DNA from: Deltaproteobacteria bacterium
GTDB lineage: Bacteria; Myxococcota_A; Polyangia; Polyangiales; JAFGIB01
Reading direction: 5' to 3'
Assembly (NCBI GenBank): GCA_016929805.1
Contig: JAFGIB010000315.1
Coordinates: 1 to 36,321 of the forward strand
DNA: 36,321 nt
Shown here: positions 17,948 through 25,319 of the stretch, one piece after another
Layout: each line of letters opens with the position of its first letter
How positions within the stretch are numbered: position 1 is the stretch's first letter
Notes under the pieces: model-generated
The model's input: the letters and a program-made list of their open reading frames with translations, nothing else
Databases searched by the model: none
Told to the model about the DNA's origin: nothing
Program-made: the position numbers and the translations under genes

Positions 17948-18088
17948 GACGGGCGCCGGGGTTGAGGGTCAGTGCGACAAAAAGAATTGCAGCCACGCTT
18001 GCCCGCGACTCGGCCCATCCTGAAAAGGAACCGCTACCGAACGGCTTGGCCCATGCCGGAGCGCGGATCCTCAACCTCAGCGCCCGTC
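17948..18088. repeat. Imperfect inverted repeat, 23-bp arms, about 95-bp interior
   Basis: The left arm (17948-17970) starts GACGGGCGCCGG and its reverse complement matches the right arm (18066-18088), which ends AGCGCCCGTC, with about three mismatches and a one-base gap. No target duplication is visible. It could be a decayed MITE, or a structured RNA or DNA element. No coding content inside. Confidence 0.55.
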
Positions 18089-18226
18089 AGACGCCTTCAA
18101 TTCTCGATCGAGATGTGTAGAATCGTCGGAGCAACGCTTTTTCGAGTAGCGAGCGACGCCGCGGATTGAACCGTCTCGCTCGAAAGACGAGCGGAGGAAC
18201 TCATTAAACACGCTCGAAGCTCAGGT

Positions 18227-18307
18227 TCCAAAAAGCGTTCCGCGCGCCCTTATTTCATCGTTTTCTTTCGCGTTTCCGCTCGACGTTTCTTGCAACTTTA
18301 AGCTTAC
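18227..18307 (+). repeat. Box B repeat, copy 1
   Basis: An approximately 80-bp element with the central word CGTTTCCGCTCGACGTTTCT followed by TGCAAC. It is similar to 19811-19867 on the same strand and to 36151-36229 on the opposite strand. It begins with GCGCGCCCTTAT preceded by a short A tract, a feature shared with the copy at the right end. Confidence 0.75.
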
Positions 18308-18693
18308 CTGATAACGATCTCAGATCGCTCTGCGTTTTTTTGGAATAAACGACCGGGAGTTGCCGTTTGCCGCTTTTTATTCTCAAAAATTTTGATAAGA
18401 CCAGAGATAGAGAAATTCGGCTGTGATGGAGCACTCACTCGATAATACCGTAGTAGTAAACCTCGATTCTATTTTAGGGTCGTCAGGAAGGCTTTCGCCA
18501 TTTCGAACAGAGTTAAAATCCGTTCGATCTAGTTATAATAGCTGAGACAATACACGCGGCAGGAACGCCTTTTGTTCGTCTATCTAGAGCCGCACGTCAT
18601 GATCATATACGCTCGTCGCTTTTTTGTCCCTGAAGATAGAGACTCCATTACTCGGATAATAAAAGCGGGAGGCCGGTTGTGTCCATCCACCTT

Positions 18694-18722
18694 TTCCCTC
18701 GCGCAATTGTACTCGATATAAT
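18694..18722 (+). promoter_or_regulatory. Possible promoter of the SDR gene
   Basis: A perfect TATAAT at 18717-18722 lies 17 bp after a weak -35 (TTCCCT, 18694-18699). Transcription would begin near 18729, about 27 nt before the chosen ATG at 18756. A second TATAAT at 18534-18539 is further away and also lacks a good -35. Confidence 0.35.
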
Positions 18723-18755
18723 TTAATACACAAACTAAAGCTGGAGATGTTTAGA

Positions 18756-19604
18756 ATGAAAGAGATCAAAGGTTGTAACGCGTTGATAACCGGAGCTTCT
18801 CGCGGGATAGGCGTTTCGATCGCCGAGAAATTGGCCGAAGAAGGGGTGAATCTAGCCCTAACCGCACGCTCCATGGATGCGCTTGAGCAGGTGCGAAATA
18901 GGGTCGGCCATATGGGCGTACGAGCGGTCGCCGTGCCCGCGGATCTGTCACGCCTCGATTCTCTGGAATCGTTGGTGTGCTCGGTCGAACGCGAGCTCGG
19001 CCCCGTCGATATTCTGATTAACAACGCCGCAATAGAAAGTACAGCAGCCTATGAAACGCTTTCGCTGGAAGAGATAAGAAATGTCATCGACGTGAATCTG
19101 GTTGCGCCGATGATCATCACCCGCCTCATATTACCCGGAATGCAGGCGCGTGGACGCGGTCATATCGTCAATATATCTTCCTTAGAAGGACTTTTACCGT
19201 TGCCGTTTAACGAGGTCTATTCAGCGACAAAACACGCGCTTATGGGCTTTACCTGTTGTCTACACTTATCGTTTCAAATGCGTCGGTCCGCACTGGACGC
19301 ATCGGTAATTTGTCCGGGAGCGGTGGCGCGCACCGGCATGTACCAACGCGCGGTTGACAGCTACGGGAAAAACGTCGAGATTACCTCCCTTTTAGGGACA
19401 TCTCCGCCCGGATATGTCGCTGATGCGGTTCTACGCGCGATCCGCCGAGAAAAACTCATCACCACGGTCGGAAGGCTTATCTTACCCTTACATTTATTAT
19501 CATACTCGATGCCTCGACTTGCCGAATGGGTCGCTCGGGCGAATGGTTGGTTCGAGCCGTTGCGGTATTATATCGGAGCCAAAAGCCGAGATAAAAGCGC
19601 GTGA
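18756..19604 (+). CDS. SDR family NAD(P)-dependent oxidoreductase
   Basis: A classical short-chain dehydrogenase/reductase of 282 aa. It has the cofactor motif TGASRGIG (residues 12-19), NNAA (about 89-92), and a catalytic S142-x12-Y155-x3-K159 set (NISSLEG, YSATK). These enzymes interconvert hydroxyl and keto groups, often on acyl chains. Beyond the core is an extra C-terminal segment of about 50 residues with a hydrophobic patch (LILPLHLLSYSM) that may touch membrane or lipid substrate. GGAG lies nine bases before the ATG at 18756 and directly abuts an alternative ATG at 18747, so the later start is preferred. The gene stands alone on the plus strand, converging on the KAS III pair, and is bracketed by repeat boxes A and B. 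A role with the KAS-like enzymes as a ketoreductase is a guess from proximity. Confidence 0.88.
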   Translation: MKEIKGCNALITGASRGIGVSIAEKLAEEGVNLALTARSMDALEQVRNRVGHMGVRAVAVPADLSRLDSLESLVCSVERELGPVDILINNAAIESTAAYETLSLEEIRNVIDVNLVAPMIITRLILPGMQARGRGHIVNISSLEGLLPLPFNEVYSATKHALMGFTCCLHLSFQMRRSALDASVICPGAVARTGMYQRAVDSYGKNVEITSLLGTSPPGYVADAVLRAIRREKLITTVGRLILPLHLLSYSMPRLAEWVARANGWFEPLRYYIGAKSRDKSA

Positions 19605-19699
19605 AATCATTCGGTCGAATCCTAAGAACTCTCCACAAAATAAACGATACGAGACCGGGCGCGTCGGCGGGATGCGATCGCGAGCGCGCCCGGAGGAAA

Positions 19700-19720
19700 A
19701 ACCGCAGCAATAGCAGCGCT
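19700..19720 (+). repeat. Box A repeat, copy 2
   Basis: Identical over 21 bp to 17877-17897. Here it lies about 110 bp before box B, against about 330 bp in the first region, so the spacing between the boxes is not fixed. Confidence 0.75.
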
Positions 19721-19810
19721 ATTTCGAGGATTTTTCCGAGGACGAAAGCCGCAAGCGCACCCGCCCACGCGCTCGCAACCGGATCGCTTATTTTGCGGAG
19801 AGTCCTAAGC

Positions 19811-19867
19811 TATCGTTTTGCTGCTTTTCGCGATTCCGCTCGACGTTTTTTGCAACGTTAAGGTTGA
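19811..19867 (+). repeat. Box B repeat, copy 2
   Basis: Shares CGCTCGACGTTTTTTGCAAC and flanking bases with 18227-18307 and with the inverted copy at 36151-36229. The left part (GCGCGCCCTTAT) of the other copies is missing here. Confidence 0.75.
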
Positions 19868-19909
19868 GGTAAACACGCTCTCAGTCAATACGGATAACTG
19901 ACGCCTTCT

Positions 19910-20806
19910 TCAAAAGGTATAGGTCGCACAGCCGACCTGTATACCGGAGCCGACGCTTATCAGGAGAGCCTTATTTCCTGGCTGTGCCAAATTGTTATCG
20001 ATAGCGTATTTTAGAGCGACGGGAATAGACGCTGAAAAGAGATCGTCGCCTTCTGCGGTAGCGTTTATAAAACGCTCGTCTTGTCCGCCGAGAACCTCGC
20101 GTACCTCGTCGATAAAGGCGGTTGATATCTGCGGTGCGATCACGATGTCGAAAGAGCTCAGAGCGATGCCGCCTCTCTGTAGATACTCCCCAATGCCCGT
20201 CCGGATCACTTGAACGAACAGCTCGAGAATGTTTTGAATCTGCACCGAGTTAACGCGCCATTCACCGTCCCTAAAATCGAGGTATACTTCATAGTCTTTT
20301 ATATACTCGGGGAAGCTTCGATAGTAAAAGGCGGATAGCCCGCGCCCTTCCGTCGATTCGTCGATCAGAGTGCTACAGCCTATCTCGTAAAAAGGAATAC
20401 GGAGCTCTATCGCGCGCCCGGCAGGAATCCTGCTGTTACCTGAAACGATTAGGCCGACCCTGGCCCGTTGCGTAGCGATGAGCGCATCGATTACTTGAGC
20501 CGCTTGTAAAAAGCCTAACGAGCCATTCATGAGATCGAACGAGAGCGTCCTATGACCGTGGTGGGGTTCGATATCATGATTAATTTGTATATCCCTTTGA
20601 ATAAAAGAGGCCATGGCCGGCTCGACGATCTCTTTCGAGCGATAGTTGCGGTAGTTAGAAATGTGTAGGATATAGTCCACTTCATTTTTGTCGTGTCTCG
20701 AATGGTTGAAGCAGTCTACTACCGCCTTGTCAGCGAAATCGACTGTCGTGATCCCCACCGTGTGTTGGTCTTGATACAGCCCAATGCTCTCGACTTTACT
20801 TCCCAT
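19910..20806 (-). CDS. KAS III-like protein lacking the catalytic triad (partner subunit)
   Basis: A 298-aa protein with the thiolase fold of beta-ketoacyl-ACP synthase III, recognised by co-linear matches to its upstream neighbour and by the C-terminal GSGIQVGCATYTF. All three catalytic positions have changed. The nucleophile segment reads FDLMNGSLGF, so Cys becomes S96. The His segment reads VIAPQIS, with no His. The Asn segment reads EGDDLFS, so Asn becomes D254. It is also about 70 residues shorter than its neighbour. The ATG at 20806 was chosen over an upstream frame start at 20899 because GAAGG lies eight bases before it and it overlaps the upstream stop by only 11 bp. The frame is intact, so it is unlikely to be a decaying pseudogene. 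By analogy with PqsB it probably pairs with the active subunit; that is inference. Confidence 0.75.
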   Translation of the reverse strand: MGSKVESIGLYQDQHTVGITTVDFADKAVVDCFNHSRHDKNEVDYILHISNYRNYRSKEIVEPAMASFIQRDIQINHDIEPHHGHRTLSFDLMNGSLGFLQAAQVIDALIATQRARVGLIVSGNSRIPAGRAIELRIPFYEIGCSTLIDESTEGRGLSAFYYRSFPEYIKDYEVYLDFRDGEWRVNSVQIQNILELFVQVIRTGIGEYLQRGGIALSSFDIVIAPQISTAFIDEVREVLGGQDERFINATAEGDDLFSASIPVALKYAIDNNLAQPGNKALLISVGSGIQVGCATYTF

Positions 20807-21911
20807 AGCGAGTACCTTCGTGCGATGCGTTTCTTCGCTCGACGTCTTTATAAAGTCTGTAAACCCGATCCGGTAGATCGTCGAGAATACAGCTTGCAAC
20901 TCCGTGCGTGGCGCCGGAAGCGCCGACGCCGAAGAGAATCTTGCTATTAGACTTAATCAATCCCTGCTTCATAAAATCCCAAAGAGCGACAAAGTGAGCC
21001 GTTGAGGCTGTATTGCCTCGATATCGGACGTTATCGACCACCTTTTCCTGCGGTATCGGATCGATTTTTAGATACGCGGCGAGCGATTGCATAACAAAAT
21101 CGATGTACTTGGATGCGACCTGATGGATAATAAAGTGGTCGTAATCATCAGCTCCGAGGTGACGTTCCTTCAGCCGAATAGCCATATGTTCCGCGATATA
21201 ACGACCTAAAGCCAATAATGGCTGAGAGTCTGCATACATCACATACCCACCATGCCTTTTATCGCTTAATGTACCGATACATAAATCACAATACTTAGCC
21301 AAATTAACCAATTCGATGTCATCTAGGCCTACCGCGGTATCTTCTGTAGCCTCTAAAATCAACGCGGCGCCGGCATCGCCGACTGTGAGACTCGCCAATT
21401 GCGGATCGATCCCGTCGCCGATCTCTCTTTGAGCGTTTGCCATGATATGGGTGATGTACTCGCCACTAACAACGATTGCTCTTCTTATCGAGCGGGATTT
21501 AATCAAACTGTCCGCCAGTAGAATTCCGGTAAACATTCCCGCGCAAGCATTGGTGATATCAATGGTTATCGCGTTGCGACTAAGGCCGATCTGAGCCGCC
21601 AGGTTCGCGGCCGCCGACGGTTCAGCCGAGAACCGATAATTCGGACCGCAATACCTAGAGATGCTGCAACTCGCCAGCATATCGATATCAGCCGGCGAAT
21701 GCCGAGATAGTTTTAGACATTGGGAAATCGCTTTAGCGGCGAGCTCTATCGAGTACTCGCCTTTACCCACCACGGGGCGGCTTTGTATACCGGTCAACTC
21801 CTCGAGATCGACCTTGGGTCTATGAGTACATCCCCGGAGAACTTCTTCCGTGGAAAGCGCTTGTTCTGGAGTATATACACCGATGCTTTCAATTAGAGAT
21901 CTTACTGACAT
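20796..21911 (-). CDS. 3-oxoacyl-ACP synthase III-like condensing enzyme
   Basis: A 371-aa thiolase-fold condensing enzyme of the KAS III (FabH-like) group, which joins an acyl-CoA or acyl thioester to a malonyl-type extender by Claisen condensation. The full triad is visible: C123 in ITNACAGMF, H263 in IIHQVAS, and N300 in YRGNTAS. GVGASGATHG near 328-337 is the usual C-terminal glycine loop. It is longer than housekeeping FabH (about 320 aa) and lacks the canonical HQAN, which points to specialised metabolism rather than fatty acid initiation. The ATG follows AAAGAG. The next gene starts within its last codons and encodes a triad-less paralogue, suggesting a heterodimer. Substrate unknown. 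Confidence 0.87.
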   Translation of the reverse strand: MSVRSLIESIGVYTPEQALSTEEVLRGCTHRPKVDLEELTGIQSRPVVGKGEYSIELAAKAISQCLKLSRHSPADIDMLASCSISRYCGPNYRFSAEPSAAANLAAQIGLSRNAITIDITNACAGMFTGILLADSLIKSRSIRRAIVVSGEYITHIMANAQREIGDGIDPQLASLTVGDAGAALILEATEDTAVGLDDIELVNLAKYCDLCIGTLSDKRHGGYVMYADSQPLLALGRYIAEHMAIRLKERHLGADDYDHFIIHQVASKYIDFVMQSLAAYLKIDPIPQEKVVDNVRYRGNTASTAHFVALWDFMKQGLIKSNSKILFGVGASGATHGVASCILDDLPDRVYRLYKDVERRNASHEGTRYGK

Positions 21912-22134
21912 ATCGCTCTTTATAACTCAAAGGTCTTGCACAATATAAACAGAAGGTAGAATATCCGTGAAAAAATGCGGCGAGACGCGAATTCCCACCT
22001 TCCGAAAGCGTTTCGTTCAAGCGCGATAAAACCTACACAACGCCGAACACGCGGAAATTCACTACGGCCGGGCCGCTACTCTATTAGTGCGTTTTCCAAT
22101 AATGTTTTCTCAGCCGACTGGGAAAAAACCCAAA

Positions 22135-22142
22135 CATCTTTT
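22135..22142 (+). repeat. Target-site duplication, left copy (CATCTTTT)
   Basis: CATCTTTT lies directly outside the left terminal inverted repeat and recurs directly outside the right one. Confidence 0.65.
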
Positions 22143-22286
22143 TTAGCTTCTCAAAAAGTGGCGGCGTAACGACCCGGGAACGCGGCCATCTTGGCCGCAT
22201 TACTAAAAAATAGCGAGAAAATGAGGGCGAGACGCCCGCGCTCCCAGGTATGCTCGTCTGCGCGCCACCGCTTTTTGAGAAGCTAC
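22143..22286. mobile_element. MITE-like element, 144 bp
   Basis: The ends are near-perfect terminal inverted repeats: TAGCTTCTCAAAAAG on the left and CTTTTTGAGAAGCTA on the right. A weaker match continues inward (GTGGCGG against the complement of CGCCACCG). The interior holds two GC hairpins, GCGGCCA-TCT-TGGCCGC near 22182-22198 and GGGCG-AGA-CGCCC near 22225-22237. There is no reading frame of note, so it would have been moved by a transposase in trans. It is flanked by an 8-bp direct repeat. The GCGGCC/GGGAACGCGG style of core resembles palindromic repeats seen in many environmental bacterial genomes, from general recollection. Confidence 0.75.
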
Positions 22287-22294
22287 CATCTTTT
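22287..22294 (+). repeat. Target-site duplication, right copy (CATCTTTT)
   Basis: Right copy of the 8-bp direct repeat flanking the MITE. A T run at the left junction makes the exact boundary uncertain by a base or two. Confidence 0.65.
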
Positions 22295-22408
22295 CAAATA
22301 GTTCTACTCCTGCAGTCGTCGTCTACGCGATCGATCGAATTCGTCGCCGTGCTTTAGCCGGTGAGATGATTTTTATTAGCACAGACACTCATCATCGACA
22401 AGGATACC

Positions 22409-22987
22409 TTATCCGCGAATTGAACCGCGGGACGGCTGACCCCGAGAGAGGCGTTCGTCGATCTGAATGCCTAAACTGTTGAGCGCCATGCACACCAGGT
22501 TGTATTGGCCCACTGTAAATATGAGATCTATCAATTGCTCGGTGTTGTAGTTCTTAGAGAGGCCTTCCCAGGTCGTATCGCTGATCATCGCGTCGCCGTG
22601 TAGCTCATCGACCGCTCTTAGTAACAACTCATCCAACTCAGTCCAACCGCTCGCCTGCGGGCCTTGCTTAATCCGTTCGATCTCTTCGTCGTTGAGACCG
22701 AACGCTTTTGCTAGATGGACGTGAGCCTGCCACTCGTAGGGCGCTTGACATAACCATCCGATACGTAGAATCAGTATCTCTCGATCGCGTTTCGGTAAAC
22801 TCTGCTCCGACAGTAAATAGACCGCGAACGGCAACCACTGTTTGTATAGCCTCGGGTGTCTCGCCAGCGTCTTATTGATATTGAGCGCGTTATCGAATGA
22901 CCGGTTTGGAAAGAGCTCTCCAAGCGTTTCTTCTTGGATTTCAGCTAAATCGAGGGGGGCGATGCGCGGTTTGGTGAGTCGCTGCAT
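22409..22987 (-). CDS. Carboxymuconolactone decarboxylase (CMD) family protein
   Basis: A 192-aa all-helical protein of the CMD/AhpD-like superfamily. The diagnostic stretch is LRIGWLCQAPYEWQAHV, with C80, Y84-E85-W86 and H89. The YEWxxH signature fits the CMD branch rather than AhpD, whose CxxC pair is absent. Members include decarboxylases of aromatic catabolism and many small hydrolase- or peroxidase-like proteins of unknown substrate, so the reaction cannot be named. The ATG at 22987 was preferred to the longer frame from 23125. AAGGA lies about ten bases before it, and the extra 46 residues are basic, Arg-rich and unlike the family. It lies downstream of the radical SAM gene on the same strand and upstream of the KAS pair, so a shared pathway is possible. 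Confidence 0.85.
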   Translation of the reverse strand: MQRLTKPRIAPLDLAEIQEETLGELFPNRSFDNALNINKTLARHPRLYKQWLPFAVYLLSEQSLPKRDREILILRIGWLCQAPYEWQAHVHLAKAFGLNDEEIERIKQGPQASGWTELDELLLRAVDELHGDAMISDTTWEGLSKNYNTEQLIDLIFTVGQYNLVCMALNSLGIQIDERLSRGQPSRGSIRG

Positions 22988-23235
22988 ATCCACTCGTTCC
23001 TTTCTTGGGAAACAACGAGTTTCCCGCTGATGCGCTCGCCGATCGTATTCAATCGTAACCGCCGATCCGAGCCATACGGTTTTGGTTTGAGCGTACGAAA
23101 AACCACGACCGCGGTGAAAAACCAACGGTAAAAACCGAAGATCTTATACGCTGGTTTCGTTTGGTTGTCGAAGATATCTTGTCGTTTCGCCCATCGAATC
23201 GAAGAGGTTCGCAAAACAAGCAGGGGAAAAACGGT

Positions 23236-24909
23236 CTATACAGGGGTGACCGAGTCTCGTACGAATTTCATCGCGCGCAGCGTCAAGGTGTCCCGGCGCG
23301 TAACGCCGTAACGGATTGATTTCTCCGGAAATACGCGCTTGACAAACCTCGGTTGGGTCTCGGCGTTACGCCTTTGTCGGAGGTCGGCGTACCACAACAC
23401 GGCGGGTGCGCTTTTTGCAACCAACTGTTCGGCAAACAAAGGCTCGCCCGCGGCTTTATTTAAACGCTCGTACAAACCGTCTATCCACGCGTGCAGCGAA
23501 GGCGGAAGGTATTTTTTACCAGGCAAAAGATAAGGCCGACAAAGACGAGCATCCCTCAGATATCTCTGAGCCTTGGCCCGAATTCGTTCGTTAGGATGAT
23601 CTTTGAGGTTTTCGTACCCGGTCATAAAATCGTCCACTAAACGAAATATCGTCGGACCCAAGCGTCGAAATTCCTCCTTGGCGAGAGAACGGATGAGCGA
23701 GTTGATTTCCTCGGCGCTGATATATGGACGAGTATGACCCGCTACGAATCCGTCTTGCGCTCTGTAGTCGTTCTCGACTTCAGGAATATGCCGACGTTCG
23801 GCCGCTAGTCGAGCGTGCAAGGGCGTGCCGATCGAGCCGCCCAAAATGAGAAACTGGGAGATCGACGGACGAAGACTCATGAACTCGTCAAACTCTTCCA
23901 TAATGATCTCTTTTGTCTGGTAGTCGTACCCGATAATCATGGACGCGAGCACGCAGATCCCGTGATTGTGTAGATCGGTAAATAGCTCTCGATACGATCG
24001 GCCCTTCATTTTATTATAACCGGCGCCTTTTGCCTCGTATCCGATCCAAACCCTTTCGACGCCCATCTCTACAAGCTCGCTAGCTGTATACTGCGATAAG
24101 GCTTTGACGCTGCTAAAGATGCCGAGCGACAGAGGGGGTAGGTCGGAGGCGCGAACGGCTTCGAGAAAACTCCGGCCACGAGCTGGGTCTAGGAGAAAAT
24201 CCTCGTCGCTAATCCAGAAATCGACGATATCGGGATGTGTTTCGCGTATGCGTTGAATCGCCCGCACCACGGACGGTCCGTCCGGCAATAGCCTGATATG
24301 TTTTCGTTTAAAGAACGCCGATGTCGCGCAAAAATCGCATCCGTTCGGGCAGCCCAGACCCGCGAAGATGTGTGCGTAAGCGCCTCTGACCGGCAAAAAA
24401 GGCAGAAAAAAGCTCATGTATTCGACGACGATCGGTTGCTCTAGAGGGGCGTCGACGTCCTCGCCCAACAGATTCCGCATAAACGCGACGCCTTCCCCAT
24501 TGCAGATGTAGTCGGCGTAGGGTGTCAGAACTTCGTTGAGAACAGCCCCATATCCACCCAAGATGATTTTGGATGAAGGCGCGTGCCGTCGGATCGCTTC
24601 GACCATGGGTTTCATCTTATGAAACGTCGGGACGATAAAGGATATACCGATGTAATCGTACCCGTTCTTGATCTCTTTAATAAACTGCTCCATGGTCGGA
24701 TAGTGGAGCGTGGTCGTCGGGGTTTCTAAATTTTGCGCAATGAAATCGATACCCCATTGCGTGTTGGTTCCGTAGAGCCGAAAGACTCCTTGAGCCCAGG
24801 AAAGCTGATGAACCGCTTCGTGCCTGACCGTAAATCCATCGCCGTATTTTTCTCCGAAAGGCGCGCATACACTCGAAAGAAGTACTCTTTTGCGGGGAGA
24901 AGCAGTCAT
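23236..24909 (-). CDS. B12-binding-domain-type radical SAM protein
   Basis: A 557-aa radical SAM enzyme. The cluster-binding motif is GCPNGCDFC with C187, C191 and C194 (CxxxCxxC), preceded by AGLG as is common in the B12-radical SAM class. The N-terminal 150 residues form a Rossmann-like domain (YDYIGIS, KIILGGYGA) typical of cobalamin-binding folds, but the DxHxxG cobalamin His motif is not seen, so cofactor binding is uncertain. The C-terminal 170 residues are a helical extension of unknown role. Related enzymes perform methylations, ring formations and other radical steps in lipid and natural product pathways. GAGGA lies eight bases before the ATG, a strong site. It is probably the first gene of the minus-strand set running on to the CMD and KAS genes. 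Confidence 0.88.
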   Translation of the reverse strand: MTASPRKRVLLSSVCAPFGEKYGDGFTVRHEAVHQLSWAQGVFRLYGTNTQWGIDFIAQNLETPTTTLHYPTMEQFIKEIKNGYDYIGISFIVPTFHKMKPMVEAIRRHAPSSKIILGGYGAVLNEVLTPYADYICNGEGVAFMRNLLGEDVDAPLEQPIVVEYMSFFLPFLPVRGAYAHIFAGLGCPNGCDFCATSAFFKRKHIRLLPDGPSVVRAIQRIRETHPDIVDFWISDEDFLLDPARGRSFLEAVRASDLPPLSLGIFSSVKALSQYTASELVEMGVERVWIGYEAKGAGYNKMKGRSYRELFTDLHNHGICVLASMIIGYDYQTKEIIMEEFDEFMSLRPSISQFLILGGSIGTPLHARLAAERRHIPEVENDYRAQDGFVAGHTRPYISAEEINSLIRSLAKEEFRRLGPTIFRLVDDFMTGYENLKDHPNERIRAKAQRYLRDARLCRPYLLPGKKYLPPSLHAWIDGLYERLNKAAGEPLFAEQLVAKSAPAVLWYADLRQRRNAETQPRFVKRVFPEKSIRYGVTRRDTLTLRAMKFVRDSVTPV

Positions 24910-25319
24910 GTTTCTTTCCTCTTTACGCGATAAGCTTTGTAAATGACCAAAAGCTTTGGTGATAGGAAGCTGTTGTTATCACCCGGTTAATGGTTTATGA
25001 CTTTTCACTGCATTAAGGCGGAACGCCCGTTATTCGGCGACATAAACCCGACGCGATTCGTTGCAGAGAGTTGATAGAGCGATACAGCAGCGTCTGTTCT
25101 TACATTAGTTGTTAATGCCCTTACACGGGTGTTTTTCCGAGGTGGTCGTTTGATTTGTATCAACTTCGGTTTGCCAAACCGATAATGAAGCAAATGACGG
25201 TAATACCTTCTTTCCAGTCGCCGTCCCGTTATAGGTCGATTTCGCTTTCGGAAAGGCGTTTTTACGGAAAGGGCTCGACCACGGTCATATCGCGTGATCG
25301 CCAAGACGATTAGCCCGGC
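24910..25319. other. Intergenic region upstream of the radical SAM gene
   Basis: A 410-bp gap between two minus-strand genes. It should hold the radical SAM promoter, but I find no convincing -35/-10 pair. A TTG-initiated 99-codon frame at 25005-25304 on the minus strand encodes a very basic protein without recognisable features, and I do not accept it as a gene. No repeats are seen. Confidence 0.4.

Larger units (their letters stand above)
17805..18746. other. Long repeat-bearing intergenic region, no convincing gene
   Basis: This 942-bp gap has no frame with coding character. It holds box A (17877-17897), an imperfect inverted repeat (17948-18088), a hairpin CGCTCG-AAAGA-CGAGCG near 18178-18194 without a T tract, box B (18227-18307), and an AT-rich right end with a promoter-like sequence before the SDR gene. 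Boxes A and B recur downstream of that gene. Confidence 0.6.
19605..19909. other. Convergent intergenic region with repeats
   Basis: This 305-bp gap lies between the convergent SDR and KAS-like genes. It holds the second copies of box A (19700-19720) and box B (19811-19867). Similarity to the region after box B copy 1 fades out around a shared CTCAG near 19880. I see no gene and no clear intrinsic terminator. Confidence 0.55.
21912..22408. other. Intergenic region containing a MITE
   Basis: This 497-bp gap separates the CMD-family gene from the KAS III pair, all read on the minus strand. It contains the MITE at 22143-22286 and otherwise AT-rich sequence that may hold the KAS promoter: on the minus strand a TATAAA lies shortly before the ATG, but no good -35 is seen. 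No gene is apparent. Confidence 0.5.

Noticed and set aside
19910..20806. The triad-less KAS III-like gene as a decaying pseudogene
   Set aside because: Full-length intact frame, good ribosome-binding site, tight overlap with the active paralogue, and conserved fold motifs, all pointing to retained function.
22180..22240. GC hairpins near 22182-22237 as intrinsic terminators
   Set aside because: No T tract follows either hairpin on either strand, and both lie inside the MITE, whose ends explain them.
25005..25304. 99-codon minus-strand frame with TTG start, just after the GT-C-like gene
   Set aside because: Very basic, low-complexity product without domain or signal features, no ribosome-binding site, and AT-rich codon use unlike its neighbours.
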